From Halolamina litorea (GTDB lineage: Archaea; Halobacteriota; Halobacteria; Halobacteriales; Haloferacaceae): a DNA stretch of 64,000 nucleotides. This document shows, piece after piece, positions 8,709 to 17,933 of the stretch. The notes under the pieces were generated by a model. That model ran no database searches. It saw only the letters and a program-made list of their open reading frames with translations, and was not told where the DNA came from. The DNA is taken from the NCBI RefSeq assembly GCF_026616205.1, contig NZ_JANHGR010000003.1:1-64000 (forward strand). The letters run 5' to 3'. The stretch's first letter is position 1. Every line of letters begins with the position of its first letter. The position numbers were made by a program, and so were the translations under genes.

Positions 8709-10703
8709 CTACTGGAACTGTTTCCGAAGCGCATCCTCGACGACATCTGCCAGCGATTCAGACGGCGTGTCCTCGTTCTCGACGACAGCACCCAGCAACG
8801 CAGCTATCGAGCCATCGTCACGAATCGGAACCGCCCCGTCAGCGTCGTCGACGCCGACGGCCCCGCGCAGGTGCTCTAGAGCGAACGCCTCAACACTCTC
8901 GCCCTCTGCGGTCGCACTCGAAAGAAGGGTACTGAGCACCGGGCCGGCATCAAGTGAGAGCGCCTCGACTTCGGCGTCGAGATCGTCCCACGGTTCGTCC
9001 CCTCGGAGAATGTCGGCGATGTAGGCGTCGACGGCCTCCCGGACGAACACCGCCAAGGGTGTCTCAGCGGCTTGACCACGCTGCTGGGCAAGCAAGCCGA
9101 TGGCGGGGTCGACGGTGACGGTGAGCGCATTTGTACTAACAGGCGTTCCAGAGCTGTCGTCGCTCGTCGACGTCTGCTCTTCGGCCTCGGACACGATGTC
9201 CCCCTCTGTAGACTCAGTCTCAATGGTGGAGTCACTACTGGAAGCAGCCCCCGATGCCTGCGTCGAACCACCATCAGTTGCTTCCACACTCTCCATCGAC
9301 GCCTTCGGCGCCGAGCGAATATGGAGCTGCTCTCGAAGCGCCTCCACGTCGACGTCTTCTCGTCCGAGTTCGACTGATTCGCGCCGATGTGCTGCTGGCG
9401 CTGTGTCGACAGCGTCCAGTAGGGCAGCGTCGATGCGATCGGCGTCGAACTGCCCAGCCCTGTTCCGTACCCGACGCTCAACGTACTCAGTGACCCATGG
9501 TGGAGCAACGTAGGTCCCGTCCCGATAGAGCACTTCCTTCCCACGGGATCCAGTTGGCCACGAGAACGAGTCCCACTTGTCCTTGTACCTCTCCAAGGAC
9601 TTCCCCTGTTGGTGCGTGACGACGACGTGAGTTGGCGAGATCGTCTCAACGACGTCGTCAAGGACTTCCTCAGAGGGGTGATTCGAGAACCGATGGCTCG
9701 AAACAGTCCCGGCGAACTCACTCCCGGTTGCGGCCTCAGTACCCCCACCCTGCACTTGGACGAGTGAGGCACTCGGGTCGTCGGCGATAGACTCGAACAG
9801 GCGGGCGCTGCTGCCCTCCACAGGGACTTCCGGGCCGGCGATGGTCACTGCCCCGTGCTCGAAGCAGGCATCGGGCATAGCGAACTCTGGAACCGTTTCG
9901 ATACGGTCCTGTTCGTAGCCGAGGGCGGTGTAGAGCTTCGCTGCTTACCCGGCCAAGATGACGGGAACGTCAACATCGAGTTCGTCGTCGACGCCGGCGA
10001 GAAGGATTGCGAGGTGAACCCCAGTAAGCCCACTTGCCGTACAGAGTGTGCGCGAACCAGCGTTGGTTCGTTCGGAAATCGTGGCGACAGTCCGGGTGAG
10101 GTTCTCCTCGAACGCTCCGGTCGTCGCCGCCGTCAGGAAGAGGATATCCACGTCGGCGTAGGCCTCGGCGTCGAAGCCACGGTAGCCAGCAGCGTCGCGC
10201 TCGGTGAAGTCGCCAGTAGCGAGCATCGTCACTTGGTCGTCGCCGTCAGCGGCGCGAATGAGGAAGCCACAGGCGCCGGGCGCGTGGCCAACAGGAACGG
10301 GCCGAACGCGAAGGGTGTCTCCGAGAACGTCGTGCCACTCCGAGATCGCTTTGACGCGGTCAAGCACCTCGTCCGTGTTCGAGAGTCCGTACTGATCGGC
10401 TCCTTCCGAGAGGACGTCATCGAGAATTGACGCCGTTCCGGCACTCGTCAGAATCGGGGCTCCATCACGATGTGCCTCACCAAGGGACTGGTAGTGGTCA
10501 AGGTGGGCGTGAGTAAGCAGGATGGCTGCGAGGTATTCGTCTTCTCCGAGCAGCTCGTCCGTATCGACACCGTCGCCGGCGTCGACGAGCACGCAGGGCG
10601 TCAGCTCCGTGTGGTCCTCCTCAATACGGATGAGAAACGACTCGTTGCCCCGACGTGGGTTCGCATGCTCGTACGAGATGTCCACTTGTTGGGTAACAAC
10701 CAC
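8709..10703 (-). pseudogene. Beta-CASP metallo-beta-lactamase nuclease with internal stop
   Basis: One frame of about 660 codons starts near GTG 10703 (or 10685) and ends at 8709, interrupted only by TAA at 9945-9947. Before the stop is the MBL core with 'ILLTHAHLDHYQSLG' (HxHxDH) and 'LATGDFTERD'. After it the same frame continues 'AAKLYTALGYEQDRIETV' and 'SSHRFSNHPSEEVL', a beta-CASP-like region with late histidines. Then come a Ser/Thr/Glu-rich linker and a helical C-terminal domain. A CAA to TAA change would explain the break. Relatives process or degrade RNA in the cytoplasm. Unless the stop is read through, the product is a 250-residue fragment. Confidence 0.75.
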
Positions 10704-10774
10704 CTTCGTTATCAACGTATGGGGGTCACCTCTACACTCGCCGTCCAGCTTCGTGAATGTGTCACCGCTCGCGC

Positions 10775-11380
10775 TTATGAAGCGGAGTCGGTGCCGTCGA
10801 GTCGGCGACCGAGGGCCGCCAAAAGGTCGTCCGGTCGACTGCCTGCGGGAAGCGACTTCGTCCCCCCGTCGACGAGCTCCATCCGGAGCGTTCCGTCCTC
10901 CTCCGTGACGGACCTGACGTCTTTGTACGGAATCCGCTCCGTCTGGTCCCCCACAGTCCAAGATCTGTTGAGCAGGTCCATCGAACCATCGTGGTGGACT
11001 GTCAGCGCCGACTCACCGAGGGTCACGACGGCGAGGTCGTAGCTTTTCGGACAGTCAAAGCCGACCACGGAGTCGGAACCGACCGCTAGCGAGTGAATAG
11101 TTGATGTATCGTCTAGGCCGAGTTCACCCGCCACGGCACGGCGGACGCTCCTCGTTCCGTCGTCGAACGCATCCCCACTGTGTCGGTTCACGGCCCGCAC
11201 CCCGGCGACAGCGATTCCCAGACCGGCGACCAACACGCCGATTCCCAGTACAGTCCGGTCGGCCGCGAACAGGAAATTGCCGCCTAGCATCACCGCGAGA
11301 GTGACGACCCAGGGCCACTGCCAGCCAACGGACCACACCCGTGTGACTGTCCCGACGTCGATCGTTCCCTCCTCAGACAC
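10775..11380 (-). CDS. Two-TM membrane protein with PH-like tail
   Basis: About 201 residues from GTG 11380; an in-frame GTG at 11401 would add seven. Two hydrophobic helices lie near residues 20-65 ('WPWVVTLAVMLGGNFLF' and 'LGIGVLVAGLGIAVAGV'), followed by a soluble domain rich in beta strands ('ALTVHHDGSMDLLNRSW', 'IPYKDVRSVTEEDGTLRMEL'), reminiscent of bacterial PH folds. I do not recognise a named family. It is downstream of a frameshifted gene and upstream of the broken nuclease on the same strand. Confidence 0.6.
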   Translation of the reverse strand: MSEEGTIDVGTVTRVWSVGWQWPWVVTLAVMLGGNFLFAADRTVLGIGVLVAGLGIAVAGVRAVNRHSGDAFDDGTRSVRRAVAGELGLDDTSTIHSLAVGSDSVVGFDCPKSYDLAVVTLGESALTVHHDGSMDLLNRSWTVGDQTERIPYKDVRSVTEEDGTLRMELVDGGTKSLPAGSRPDDLLAALGRRLDGTDSAS

Positions 11381-11729
11381 GGTTTGTGCCTCCGGAATCA
11401 CGCCACTCGTCGTCGACTGTCAGGCGAGTCGGTACGTTGGGAGTGTCCTTCCGCCTCGCTTTCGAACCGTGGTCGCTCGTAGTTCCGTCCGTCCAGCGGT
11501 TCGTCCGGAACCCGCGGGGATGGCGTGGACTGTGGACTCGGCCGCATCGAGTGCTCGCTGACGCCTGATGCGTTCGGCCGCCTCCACGACCGTCTCGAGC
11601 GCGACATTCGACCGGCACGTGAAATTCTTCCGCTGACAACGTCTCAGGTGGGTTGCGGAATCGAATTCCATTGGACTTGCCGGGGAAGTCTTGGTCGCTG
11701 GGCGTCTCACCACGCTCGGGTTCTGTCAT
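11373..11729 (-). pseudogene. Frameshifted small gene
   Basis: Protein-like text is spread over three frames in order. First comes 'GIRFRNPPETLSAEEFHVPV' from ATG 11729, then a second frame with 'ALETVVEAAERIRRQRALD' and 'AAESTVHAIP', then a third with 'VPDEPLDGRNYERPRFESE'. Each part has haloarchaeal codon bias only in its own frame, which points to two frameshifts (near 11600 and 11530). The single-frame reading turns into Arg/His-rich text after residue 45. The original product was about 115 residues with a helical centre; the family is unknown. Confidence 0.5.
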
Positions 11730-11849
11730 CGAACGAGTCCCGATACGCGTTGGAGTGCCAAAACACTATTGCAACAAACGCACAATACTCATGTTGGTCA
11801 CCCGTTCTCCAGGAAACAGATAGAGTAAACTGCGTCTCGGGTAGGCCGG

Positions 11850-11886
11850 TTGACATTCTCCCCGCCCCGAATGGCGAGGATGTCAA
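11850..11886. repeat. IS605-like terminal hairpin
   Basis: TTGACAT (11850-11856) and ATGTCAA (11880-11886) enclose a nested imperfect stem, CTCCCCGCC against GGCGAGG, around CCGAAT. A 'gacat..ctccccgcc..ggcgagg' hairpin is typical of the ends of haloarchaeal IS200/IS605-type elements. No transposase is nearby, so this is a relic or a MITE end. Confidence 0.45.
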
Positions 11887-11929
11887 AGGGCGTCTAGTTG
11901 GGTACGTGGCCGCTCACGACAGGTGGCTC

Positions 11930-12148
11930 TCAGGAGGATATGTAGCCGATCAGCTGGCTCGCCACATCCTCGGTGCGGTCGTCGATCAGGCTACGGGCCG
12001 TCGTGTCGTCGATGTCCGCTGTGTCGACGCCGGCGGCGTCGCGGTCCTTGGTCTCGGTGTCTACAAAGCACGTCGTGAAAACAGGAAGTCCCACCCGCAA
12101 ACGGCGAACCGCGTCAGCGGTGAGCGAGTAGGATGGAGAGGAAGTCAC
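11930..12148 (-). CDS. Doubtful 72-residue ORF in a 500-base gap
   Basis: The space from 11730 to 12243 has no convincing gene. This ORF is the best candidate: its second half, 'TADIDDTTARSLIDDRTEDV', is acidic and haloarchaeal in composition, but its start region looks non-coding. It sits just beyond the IS605-like hairpin and may be element debris or a gene end. Confidence 0.25.
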   Translation of the reverse strand: MTSSPSYSLTADAVRRLRVGLPVFTTCFVDTETKDRDAAGVDTADIDDTTARSLIDDRTEDVASQLIGYISS

Positions 12149-12243
12149 CGACGAGTTTCAACTATCAGTCTCCATCGTGACGAGCGATTCATTGTTCGAG
12201 TCGGTACTCCGTTGCCGACGGGCTGCTCGCCCTGTCGAGGGAG

Positions 12244-13425
12244 TCAAACGCGCTCGATGAGGGTGGCGATACCCTGCCCGAAGCCGATGCACATCGTGCA
12301 GAGACCGTACTGACCGTTGCATTCCGCCAGTTGCGCGGCAAGCTTCCCCAGCAACACACCGCCGGTCGCTCCGAGTGGATGTCCATGAGCGATCGCGCCG
12401 CCCCAGACGTTGGTTTTCTCCCAGTCGGCACCGGTCTCTGCCAGCCACGCGAGAACGACTGGGGCGAACGCTTCGTTCACTTCGAACCGGTCGATGTCGT
12501 CGACAGTTAGATCATTCTCGGCCAGAATCTCGGTCGTTGCTGGAATCGGGCCCGTCAGCATCGTCTTCGGGTCGACTCCGACGACGTGTGAGTCGACGAT
12601 GCGGGCCATCGGCTCCCAGCCATGTGTTTCACACGCCGCCTTCGACGCGATGAGGAGCGCCGACGCGCCATCGACGACACCGGAGGCGTTCCCTGCGTGG
12701 ATGACGCCCTCGCCTTCCTCACGAAAGACGAGCGGGAGCTCCCGCAGCGTCTCCGCATCGGTTTCCGGGCGCGGATGTTCATCACGTTTGACGGTGACTG
12801 GTCCGTCGTCGACCTCGGTCTCGACAGGAACGACCTGATCGTCGTACTTCCCGGCTGCGGCCGCATGTCCCCATCTCGTTTGGGAGTCGACGGCAATCTC
12901 GTCGACTTCCGCCCGGCTGAACCCCCACTGCTCGGCAATTCGCTCGGCCCCCTCGCCCTGGGAGGTTAACTCCTCGAAGTGCTCGAAATACGTCTCAGTG
13001 ACGTTCTCGGGGTCAGCGTAGCTACAGTCTGGGGAGGCCGTATCACTCGCCATCGGGACACGCGTCATGTGTTCGACGCCCCCGGCGACGAGCACGTCGT
13101 GCATACCCGCCTTGATCTGTCCGGCTGCGAAGTTCACGGCCTGCTGACCAGACCCACACATCCGATTGAGCTGGACGCCCGGGACGTCGTCGCCCCAGCC
13201 AGCAACCATCGGCGCGATGCGGGCGATGTTGCTCCCTTGCTCGTCAATCGGGGTGACACAGCCGTAAATCACGTCCTCGACAGCCGACCCGCCGTCGAAC
13301 CCGTTGCGTCTTTCGAGCGCTTGAAGCGGTTCCGCAGCGAGATCCTGCGGGTGAGTATCGGAGAACGACCCGCCGTGTTTTCCGAGCGGTGTCCGCACCG
13401 CGTCGACCACGTACGCGTCCTGCAT
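12244..13425 (-). CDS. Thiolase (acetyl-CoA C-acyltransferase)
   Basis: 393 residues, a normal thiolase length. It joins or cleaves acyl-CoAs (3-ketoacyl-CoA + CoA to acetyl-CoA + acyl-CoA, or the reverse). The nucleophile Cys90 is in 'LNRMCGSGQQAVN', the conserved His in 'GGAIAHGHPLGATGG', and the proton-relay Cys379 in 'CTMCIGFGQG'. The sequence pattern fits a trifunctional/FadA-like degradative thiolase, but biosynthetic use cannot be excluded. Its codon use is unlike the degraded genes around it, so it is a functional gene. No beta-oxidation partners are adjacent. Confidence 0.93.
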   Translation of the reverse strand: MQDAYVVDAVRTPLGKHGGSFSDTHPQDLAAEPLQALERRNGFDGGSAVEDVIYGCVTPIDEQGSNIARIAPMVAGWGDDVPGVQLNRMCGSGQQAVNFAAGQIKAGMHDVLVAGGVEHMTRVPMASDTASPDCSYADPENVTETYFEHFEELTSQGEGAERIAEQWGFSRAEVDEIAVDSQTRWGHAAAAGKYDDQVVPVETEVDDGPVTVKRDEHPRPETDAETLRELPLVFREEGEGVIHAGNASGVVDGASALLIASKAACETHGWEPMARIVDSHVVGVDPKTMLTGPIPATTEILAENDLTVDDIDRFEVNEAFAPVVLAWLAETGADWEKTNVWGGAIAHGHPLGATGGVLLGKLAAQLAECNGQYGLCTMCIGFGQGIATLIERV

Positions 13426-13542
13426 TATCCGAGAGTTTGCGATAGCGATGCTTCACCTTTTGGGATATGGCCCATCTCAGCGATCGGGGAAAATCGCCGT
13501 CGATGCGTATGGAAGACTCTCGATTCACTACCGGCTTGACCC

Positions 13543-15336
13543 TCACCCGAGTTCGAGTCTGTAGCTTCCGGACCCCTCTGCAAGCGTCGTTTTGTCATGA
13601 ACGTCTCCGTCGACTTTGAGCGCGACATCCATCTCTGCTGGGGCAAGGCCACTGATCTCGATTTCGCCGGCATCGGGAAGTGACGGGACGTCAATGGCGG
13701 TGTCACGCTGCCCGCCAAGCCAGCGCCAGGTGTTTTCCTCGGTGCTCTCGGGACCGTAGGACCCGAGCAGGAATTCGACCGTCTCGCTTCCGGTGCCGAC
13801 GTCGAGGTCGATGCGGGCTTGGCCGTCGTCGTCGCGGATAGTCAGTTCATCCAGCATGAACGAGAACTGCCGCCCGTTCTCGATATCCGGGTTCATCTCC
13901 GACTCCGCGATGAGTTTGCCGAACGAGAGCACGAACGTCTCGCCGTCGATAGTCGGCGGCGAGCGCTCGGCTGCAGCGAGTGCTTCAGCCGTGACATCGA
14001 GATACGCCTCGCCGTGGTCTTCACTCGGCTCGATTGCCGTGTCTTCGTACCACTCGTTGAACGACGTGACGAGCACCGGGCCGTCGGCGTAGTGCCGGGC
14101 GACGTCGGCGCTCCGCTCGTAGCGCTCTGCCGAGGGTTCGAGGGGGACGTTGTCCCGTTGATCGTGAGTGAGTTCTGTGTCGTCGAAGCCGGGCATCGCT
14201 GTCGGGATCACGTCGACGCCGACGTACTCGCTGCTCCGGTACCACTTCTCGTAGCCTGACTGGAGATCATCGATGAACTCGTCGGCGGTTCGGCCGCTCA
14301 CCGTGTACGGGTTGTACGTTGTGACAGCGTCAGCGACTTCCAGTATCGGGTGTGTTCCGAGCCCGGAGGCCGCAGGGACGCTGGCGATCAGGTACGGCCT
14401 GACCCCGGCAGCTTCGACAGCTGCCTCATACGCCGCAGCAACATCGCCGTGAAAGAGCCGCGCGACCCAGATGTAGAGGACCGGGCGACCGTCGATACGT
14501 TTGTAGCTGTCTCGATCGAAGTAGTGCTCTCCCAGATACTCGAAGTCATTCACCAACTGCCGTTGGTTCGTTTCGTCGCTGAGGTCGATCGGATCGACGC
14601 CGAACTGCCCGACTGTCTCGTAGAGGACCGACCAGTCGAGTTCGTCCGAGCGGGGGTGGCCGAGGATGTCCTCGCGGAACCGGCGGTCGTGGCCGCTGTT
14701 CCGTCCCCACCACGACACGTTCAGCCACGAAATTCCTGCCTGCCGACACCAGTCAATGTGCTGTTCGATGACGTCAGGGTTGGTGGAGTCGTAGTTGCCG
14801 AGAACGGGCGTCGACGGTGACTCGAGGCTCCACTCGCCGCCGCGGTAGTCATGTAGCGGCGCACCGTACCAGGGGTAGTAGTGTGCGCCGACGTCGCGGA
14901 CGATGTCCGGGCGCTCGGCACGGACCACAACCTCGCCCACGTGTGTGCCTGCAACGGTGATCGGCTGCGTTCCGGTCGTCGTCGGTGAGCCGGTGAGCGT
15001 GATCTCTCGTTGTTCGCCGGCGCCGAGTGTGAACGAGTGTGTCGTGATCGTCCGCCCATTCACCGCGAGTGGTAGGGTGACCTCCGTCGACGATGAGCCG
15101 GTATTCTCGACGCGACCAGTCACGACAAGTTCGCCCCCTTTGAGCAGTGCCGATTCCTCGAGAGAGAACTCGGTTTGGACGGCTGATTCCTCAGTGGTCG
15201 GTCCCCCGGTTTCGGTCGCTGACTCCGACGTCGACGTGTTCTTGGCTTCGCCCGTTCGTCCCCCACAGCCGGCGAGTGCGGCTAGCAGAGATGTACTAGA
15301 GAGTTTGAGCGCCCGCCGACGAGAGAGATCCGGCAT
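13543..15336 (-). CDS. GH99-like secreted lipoprotein glycosidase
   Basis: 597 residues. The signal has 'SRRRALKL' and a lipobox 'LAALAGC' with Cys24, so a Tat-exported lipoprotein is likely. A Ser/Thr-rich linker leads to a beta-sandwich domain (about 55-140), then a TIM-barrel-like region from 'GAHYYPWYG' (near 148) to 'SFNEWYEDTAIEPS' (near 425). Both motifs are hallmarks of glycoside hydrolase family 99 and related endo-mannosidase-like proteins; the Glu of 'NEWYE' is the likely catalytic residue. A C-terminal carbohydrate-binding-like sandwich follows. It probably cuts mannose-containing glycans outside the cell. Substrate is inferred. Confidence 0.8.
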   Translation of the reverse strand: MPDLSRRRALKLSSTSLLAALAGCGGRTGEAKNTSTSESATETGGPTTEESAVQTEFSLEESALLKGGELVVTGRVENTGSSSTEVTLPLAVNGRTITTHSFTLGAGEQREITLTGSPTTTGTQPITVAGTHVGEVVVRAERPDIVRDVGAHYYPWYGAPLHDYRGGEWSLESPSTPVLGNYDSTNPDVIEQHIDWCRQAGISWLNVSWWGRNSGHDRRFREDILGHPRSDELDWSVLYETVGQFGVDPIDLSDETNQRQLVNDFEYLGEHYFDRDSYKRIDGRPVLYIWVARLFHGDVAAAYEAAVEAAGVRPYLIASVPAASGLGTHPILEVADAVTTYNPYTVSGRTADEFIDDLQSGYEKWYRSSEYVGVDVIPTAMPGFDDTELTHDQRDNVPLEPSAERYERSADVARHYADGPVLVTSFNEWYEDTAIEPSEDHGEAYLDVTAEALAAAERSPPTIDGETFVLSFGKLIAESEMNPDIENGRQFSFMLDELTIRDDDGQARIDLDVGTGSETVEFLLGSYGPESTEENTWRWLGGQRDTAIDVPSLPDAGEIEISGLAPAEMDVALKVDGDVHDKTTLAEGSGSYRLELG

Positions 15337-15402
15337 TGGTCCAATTAAAATATTCTTGATAGATTAATAGTGTCGGCTCTTGCTCACCCGACTCGCTCTG
15401 TA

Positions 15403-15630
15403 ATGAAGCCTCAGGAGGGTGACCGCGTCCGAATCGACATCCCCGATAAAACCGACCCCGACCACGAGCGGTACCACGGTCGGCAAGGGACGATCATCGA
15501 GGTGCTCCAAGACGATGCCGGCGAGTCAACTGGGGACGAACGGGATTCAATCCTCTACCGGGTCGAACTGGACGACGGCCGCGTCGCCGACTTCCGCTGG
15601 CGTGACCTCCGTCCAGCGTTCGACGGCTGA
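15403..15630 (+). CDS. Small SH3/KOW-like protein
   Basis: 75 residues from ATG 15403; an upstream in-frame start at 15370 would add a non-conserved leader. 'GDRVRIDIPDKTDPDHERYHG' and 'GTIIEVLQDDAGE' resemble the small beta-barrel of KOW/SH3-type proteins, ending 'RVELDDGRVADFRWRDLRPA'. It is found beside SWIM-protein genes in haloarchaeal accessory DNA. It converges on the SWIM gene with five bases between the stops. Function is unknown. Confidence 0.7.
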   Translation: MKPQEGDRVRIDIPDKTDPDHERYHGRQGTIIEVLQDDAGESTGDERDSILYRVELDDGRVADFRWRDLRPAFDG

Positions 15631-15635
15631 TCTCT

Positions 15636-16154
15636 CTACCGGCGAAACTGTCCGTTCGGCTGTGGAACCTCCCCGGCCAGGATTTCCAAGTTCGTTCGTC
15701 TGAGGTGCTTACAGCCTTCTTGCCCGAGGGTATCACCCCGATTTCGCCAGTCTGGACAGGAACAGCGGATCTCCTCAACGTCGACTTGGTACGTGTTGCC
15801 GCTCTCGCTCCGGACGTCGTAGATCGGTCCCAATGCGCCGAACTGCACCACCATCTGCTCAGTGAGTGCCCGTCGCGTCCGTGGGTCGTCGATCGAGTAC
15901 CCACCGTCGCTGAGTGGCGTCGACGAGTCTGGACCCGGGCACACCTCCTGGAAGTGTCCGGCGCGGTTCCGTTCTTGCCCACAGTTCTGACAGCGGTAGA
16001 ACCGCGCCGTGTAGCTATCTCTGTCTGAGAGATCGATGTCGTAGTCCGTCGGTCGCTTCCCGATGAGTCGTTCGCTGACGATTGTTAGTTCGTGGCCGTT
16101 CGGATTTCGGATCTCCGGCTGTGCCGGTTTCGGGGGGAGTTGTCTTCGGGACAT
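15636..16154 (-). CDS. SWIM zinc-finger protein
   Basis: 172 residues from ATG 16154 ('MSRRQLPPKPAQPEI'); the longer frame to 16232 adds an unlikely leader. The middle has a Cys cluster 'YRCQNCGQERNRAG' plus a later Cys. The C-terminal part has the SWIM signature: 'IRCSCPDWRNRG' then 'GCKHLRR', i.e. CxC...CxH. SWIM domains bind zinc and mediate nucleic-acid or protein contacts. In haloarchaea such proteins travel with plasmids and integrated elements, as here beside an OB-fold protein and a TFB. Confidence 0.8.
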   Translation of the reverse strand: MSRRQLPPKPAQPEIRNPNGHELTIVSERLIGKRPTDYDIDLSDRDSYTARFYRCQNCGQERNRAGHFQEVCPGPDSSTPLSDGGYSIDDPRTRRALTEQMVVQFGALGPIYDVRSESGNTYQVDVEEIRCSCPDWRNRGDTLGQEGCKHLRRTNLEILAGEVPQPNGQFRR

Positions 16155-16367
16155 CGTTTCTGAGAGGCACTGTATCGCGCCTCCAGCCCTGCTGAGGCGC
16201 CAAAAACCGGGACCGTGGGTCGCACTAACCAACAGCGAACTAGCACAATCCCTCGGCGCGTGCGAGGCGCGGCGAACGCCGCAACCGCGCGCGAGGGGCG
16301 TCCGAGCCCGCGAGGACGACGGCTGGGGAGGTAGCTGGCCACACGAAAAAGAGAGGCCGAGATGGCC

Positions 16368-17246
16368 TTACTCAGCCCACCACGCCTCGCGCTCGGGGAA
16401 CGAGATCGACGACCGCCCCGTTAGTGCAACTGAGACGCGCCCCTCGTACCAGCTCTTCGCGACGTTCCGAAGCACCACACGTTCGCCCTCTTCGACAACC
16501 GGTTGCGCTGACCGCGACCAGACCGTCAGCTTCGTCTTCCCGCTCTCGTCTTCGATGAGCCCCACCTGTTGAATAGCTGGACTCGATGGGTCCCACAGGG
16601 TCGTCACGACGCCGCTGACACTCACCTCACGCACTGGCACATCCGCAAGCGCCGCAATGGGGAGCACCTGCCCGGCATCAGTCTGTAACTCCTCGAAGAC
16701 ACCGACGACCGCCGCCGTCTTCGAGACACCATCGACGACCCGCTCAGCCAGCCGCCGACTGATCGCCGCCCGCGACCACCCCGGCAGCATCCCTGACAGC
16801 CGCCTCGCTTCTTCGTTCACCCAGCCCAGTTCCGCTTTCGACACTTGCTCGCGCGCATCAGCCCGCTCCGGGTCTTGCCACGGATCCACCGCCGCCGCTC
16901 GCTCTTTGAACACTCGTCGCTGTTCGACGCTCGCCTCACGAACCACCGTTCTCGTTCGCGCCTCTCTATCGGAGTCCAGCCGTCGATCGAACCGCTCGGC
17001 TGTTCGCTTGATCTCCCACTCACGCGCTTCCAGTCGCTCTTCGGCTTCCAGTGTCAGCCCAGCCCGCCGCCCATCTGGGTGATTGGTGTCCACCTTCGCG
17101 TGGATCTCCATCTCCACCGTCGGCCGCAGGTTCTTCGCTCGCTCCGCCGCCTCATCCACAACCTCGAACCCGTCCTCGTCGATTTCTCGTCGTTCAGTCG
17201 TCTCTACACCCGAAACTTCATTTCCGATTGCGCTCTTACTACTCAT
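16368..17246 (-). CDS. OB-fold single-strand DNA-binding-like protein
   Basis: 292 residues. A charged helical N-terminal two thirds ('LEAEERLEAREWEIKRTAER', many Arg/Glu pairs, probable coiled coil) leads to a C-terminal OB fold at about 205-285 ('VSVSGVVTTLWDPSSPAIQQ', 'GLIEDESGKTKLTVW', 'VVLRNVAKSWYEGR'). The OB part resembles RPA-type domains. The family is common on haloarchaeal plasmids and likely serves replication or repair of the element. It lies upstream of the SWIM gene on the same strand, separated by a GC-rich 200-base leader with no gene. Confidence 0.75.
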   Translation of the reverse strand: MSSKSAIGNEVSGVETTERREIDEDGFEVVDEAAERAKNLRPTVEMEIHAKVDTNHPDGRRAGLTLEAEERLEAREWEIKRTAERFDRRLDSDREARTRTVVREASVEQRRVFKERAAAVDPWQDPERADAREQVSKAELGWVNEEARRLSGMLPGWSRAAISRRLAERVVDGVSKTAAVVGVFEELQTDAGQVLPIAALADVPVREVSVSGVVTTLWDPSSPAIQQVGLIEDESGKTKLTVWSRSAQPVVEEGERVVLRNVAKSWYEGRVSVALTGRSSISFPEREAWWAE

Positions 17247-17614
17247 TGGTCACCTAGACCGAAGGCGCTTCACAGCGTCCGACACCGCGACTTTCCCTCG
17301 CGGTTGTCTTCTCAGACCGACTAATCCTCGCACGCGCCGCTCGCGCCTTCAGCGCCCCTTGGGGCGCGAGCGGCGCGCAAAACGGGTCGAAAGCTCATGA
17401 ACCAGTACGCGCGCCGGCTCGCCGAGGGTGGATGGCCAGCGGAGTGTGTCGGCTCGTGGGGCGAGCGCGGGCGAGCAACCGACCGACCAACCCGCTGGCG
17501 TGCCGACTTTGGCACGAACCCACCCCTCGGCGACGGGGACGGCGAGCGGACGGGCCGTCGACGATTAGGGAATCGACCGCCCAGCAATGGTCAGAGAATG
17601 CATTTGCATCCGCC
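17247..17614. other. Gene-poor GC-rich gap
   Basis: No convincing gene. The main structure is the long palindrome at 17333-17377. A plus-strand ORF from ATG 17398 ('MNQYARRLAEGGWPAECVGS') reads for 79 residues but turns Arg/Pro-rich and is not supported. Confidence 0.4.
17333..17377. repeat. Long GC-rich palindrome upstream of OB-fold gene
   Basis: CGCGCCGCTCGCGCC (17333-17347) is perfectly complementary to 17363-17377. A second palindrome, GCGCCCC/GGGGCGC (17352-17367), overlaps it, so two alternative cruciforms or hairpins are possible. It lies about 90 bases upstream of the OB-fold gene. Termination, recombination or an origin-like role are all possible. Confidence 0.6.
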
Positions 17615-17860
17615 TCAGTCCTGCCACAGGGCGTAGAGGTCCTCGTATGCGATTTCGGCCACATCGCTGTTTGGCATCGGGTGAGGATGTCGAAGCAGGA
17701 GTTCCCCGCAGAAGTCACACCCCAGTAGGGTCCGATCTTCGAGACAGAGAACCGACTGCTCGTGCGGAGGGTGCTGGCACGATGGCGTCGATGCAGGCGG
17801 GCTATCGTCGATTCGGGCACGAACTGCGGTCCAGACGGCGCTCACGGGTGGTGTCGACAT
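17615..17860 (-). CDS. Small zinc-binding protein
   Basis: 81 residues from ATG 17860 ('MSTPPVSAVWTAVRARIDDS'). Cys/His residues ('CQHPPHEQ', 'LCLEDRTLLGCDFCGELL') could hold one zinc. It ends 'VAEIAYEDLYALWQD'. It follows the TFB gene on the same strand with a 73-base gap. Family not recognised; such small zinc proteins are common in haloarchaeal accessory DNA. Confidence 0.55.
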   Translation of the reverse strand: MSTPPVSAVWTAVRARIDDSPPASTPSCQHPPHEQSVLCLEDRTLLGCDFCGELLLRHPHPMPNSDVAEIAYEDLYALWQD

Positions 17861-17933
17861 GTATCTCCGTTCCTCACCCGTGAGGAACGGCACAAACCGC
17901 TCGTACTGGTGACCTCGAACGGTGCCCCACTTC

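Noticed and set aside
16226-16234. TAACCAACA near 16.23 kb as a third copy of the arms at 19.0 kb, possibly marking element ends
   Set aside because: A nine-base match is expected by chance about once in a window of this size on both strands.
17398-17637. 79-residue ORF from ATG 17398
   Set aside because: Starts plausibly but becomes Arg/Pro-rich with no codon-position bias; probably a shadow in GC-rich DNA.
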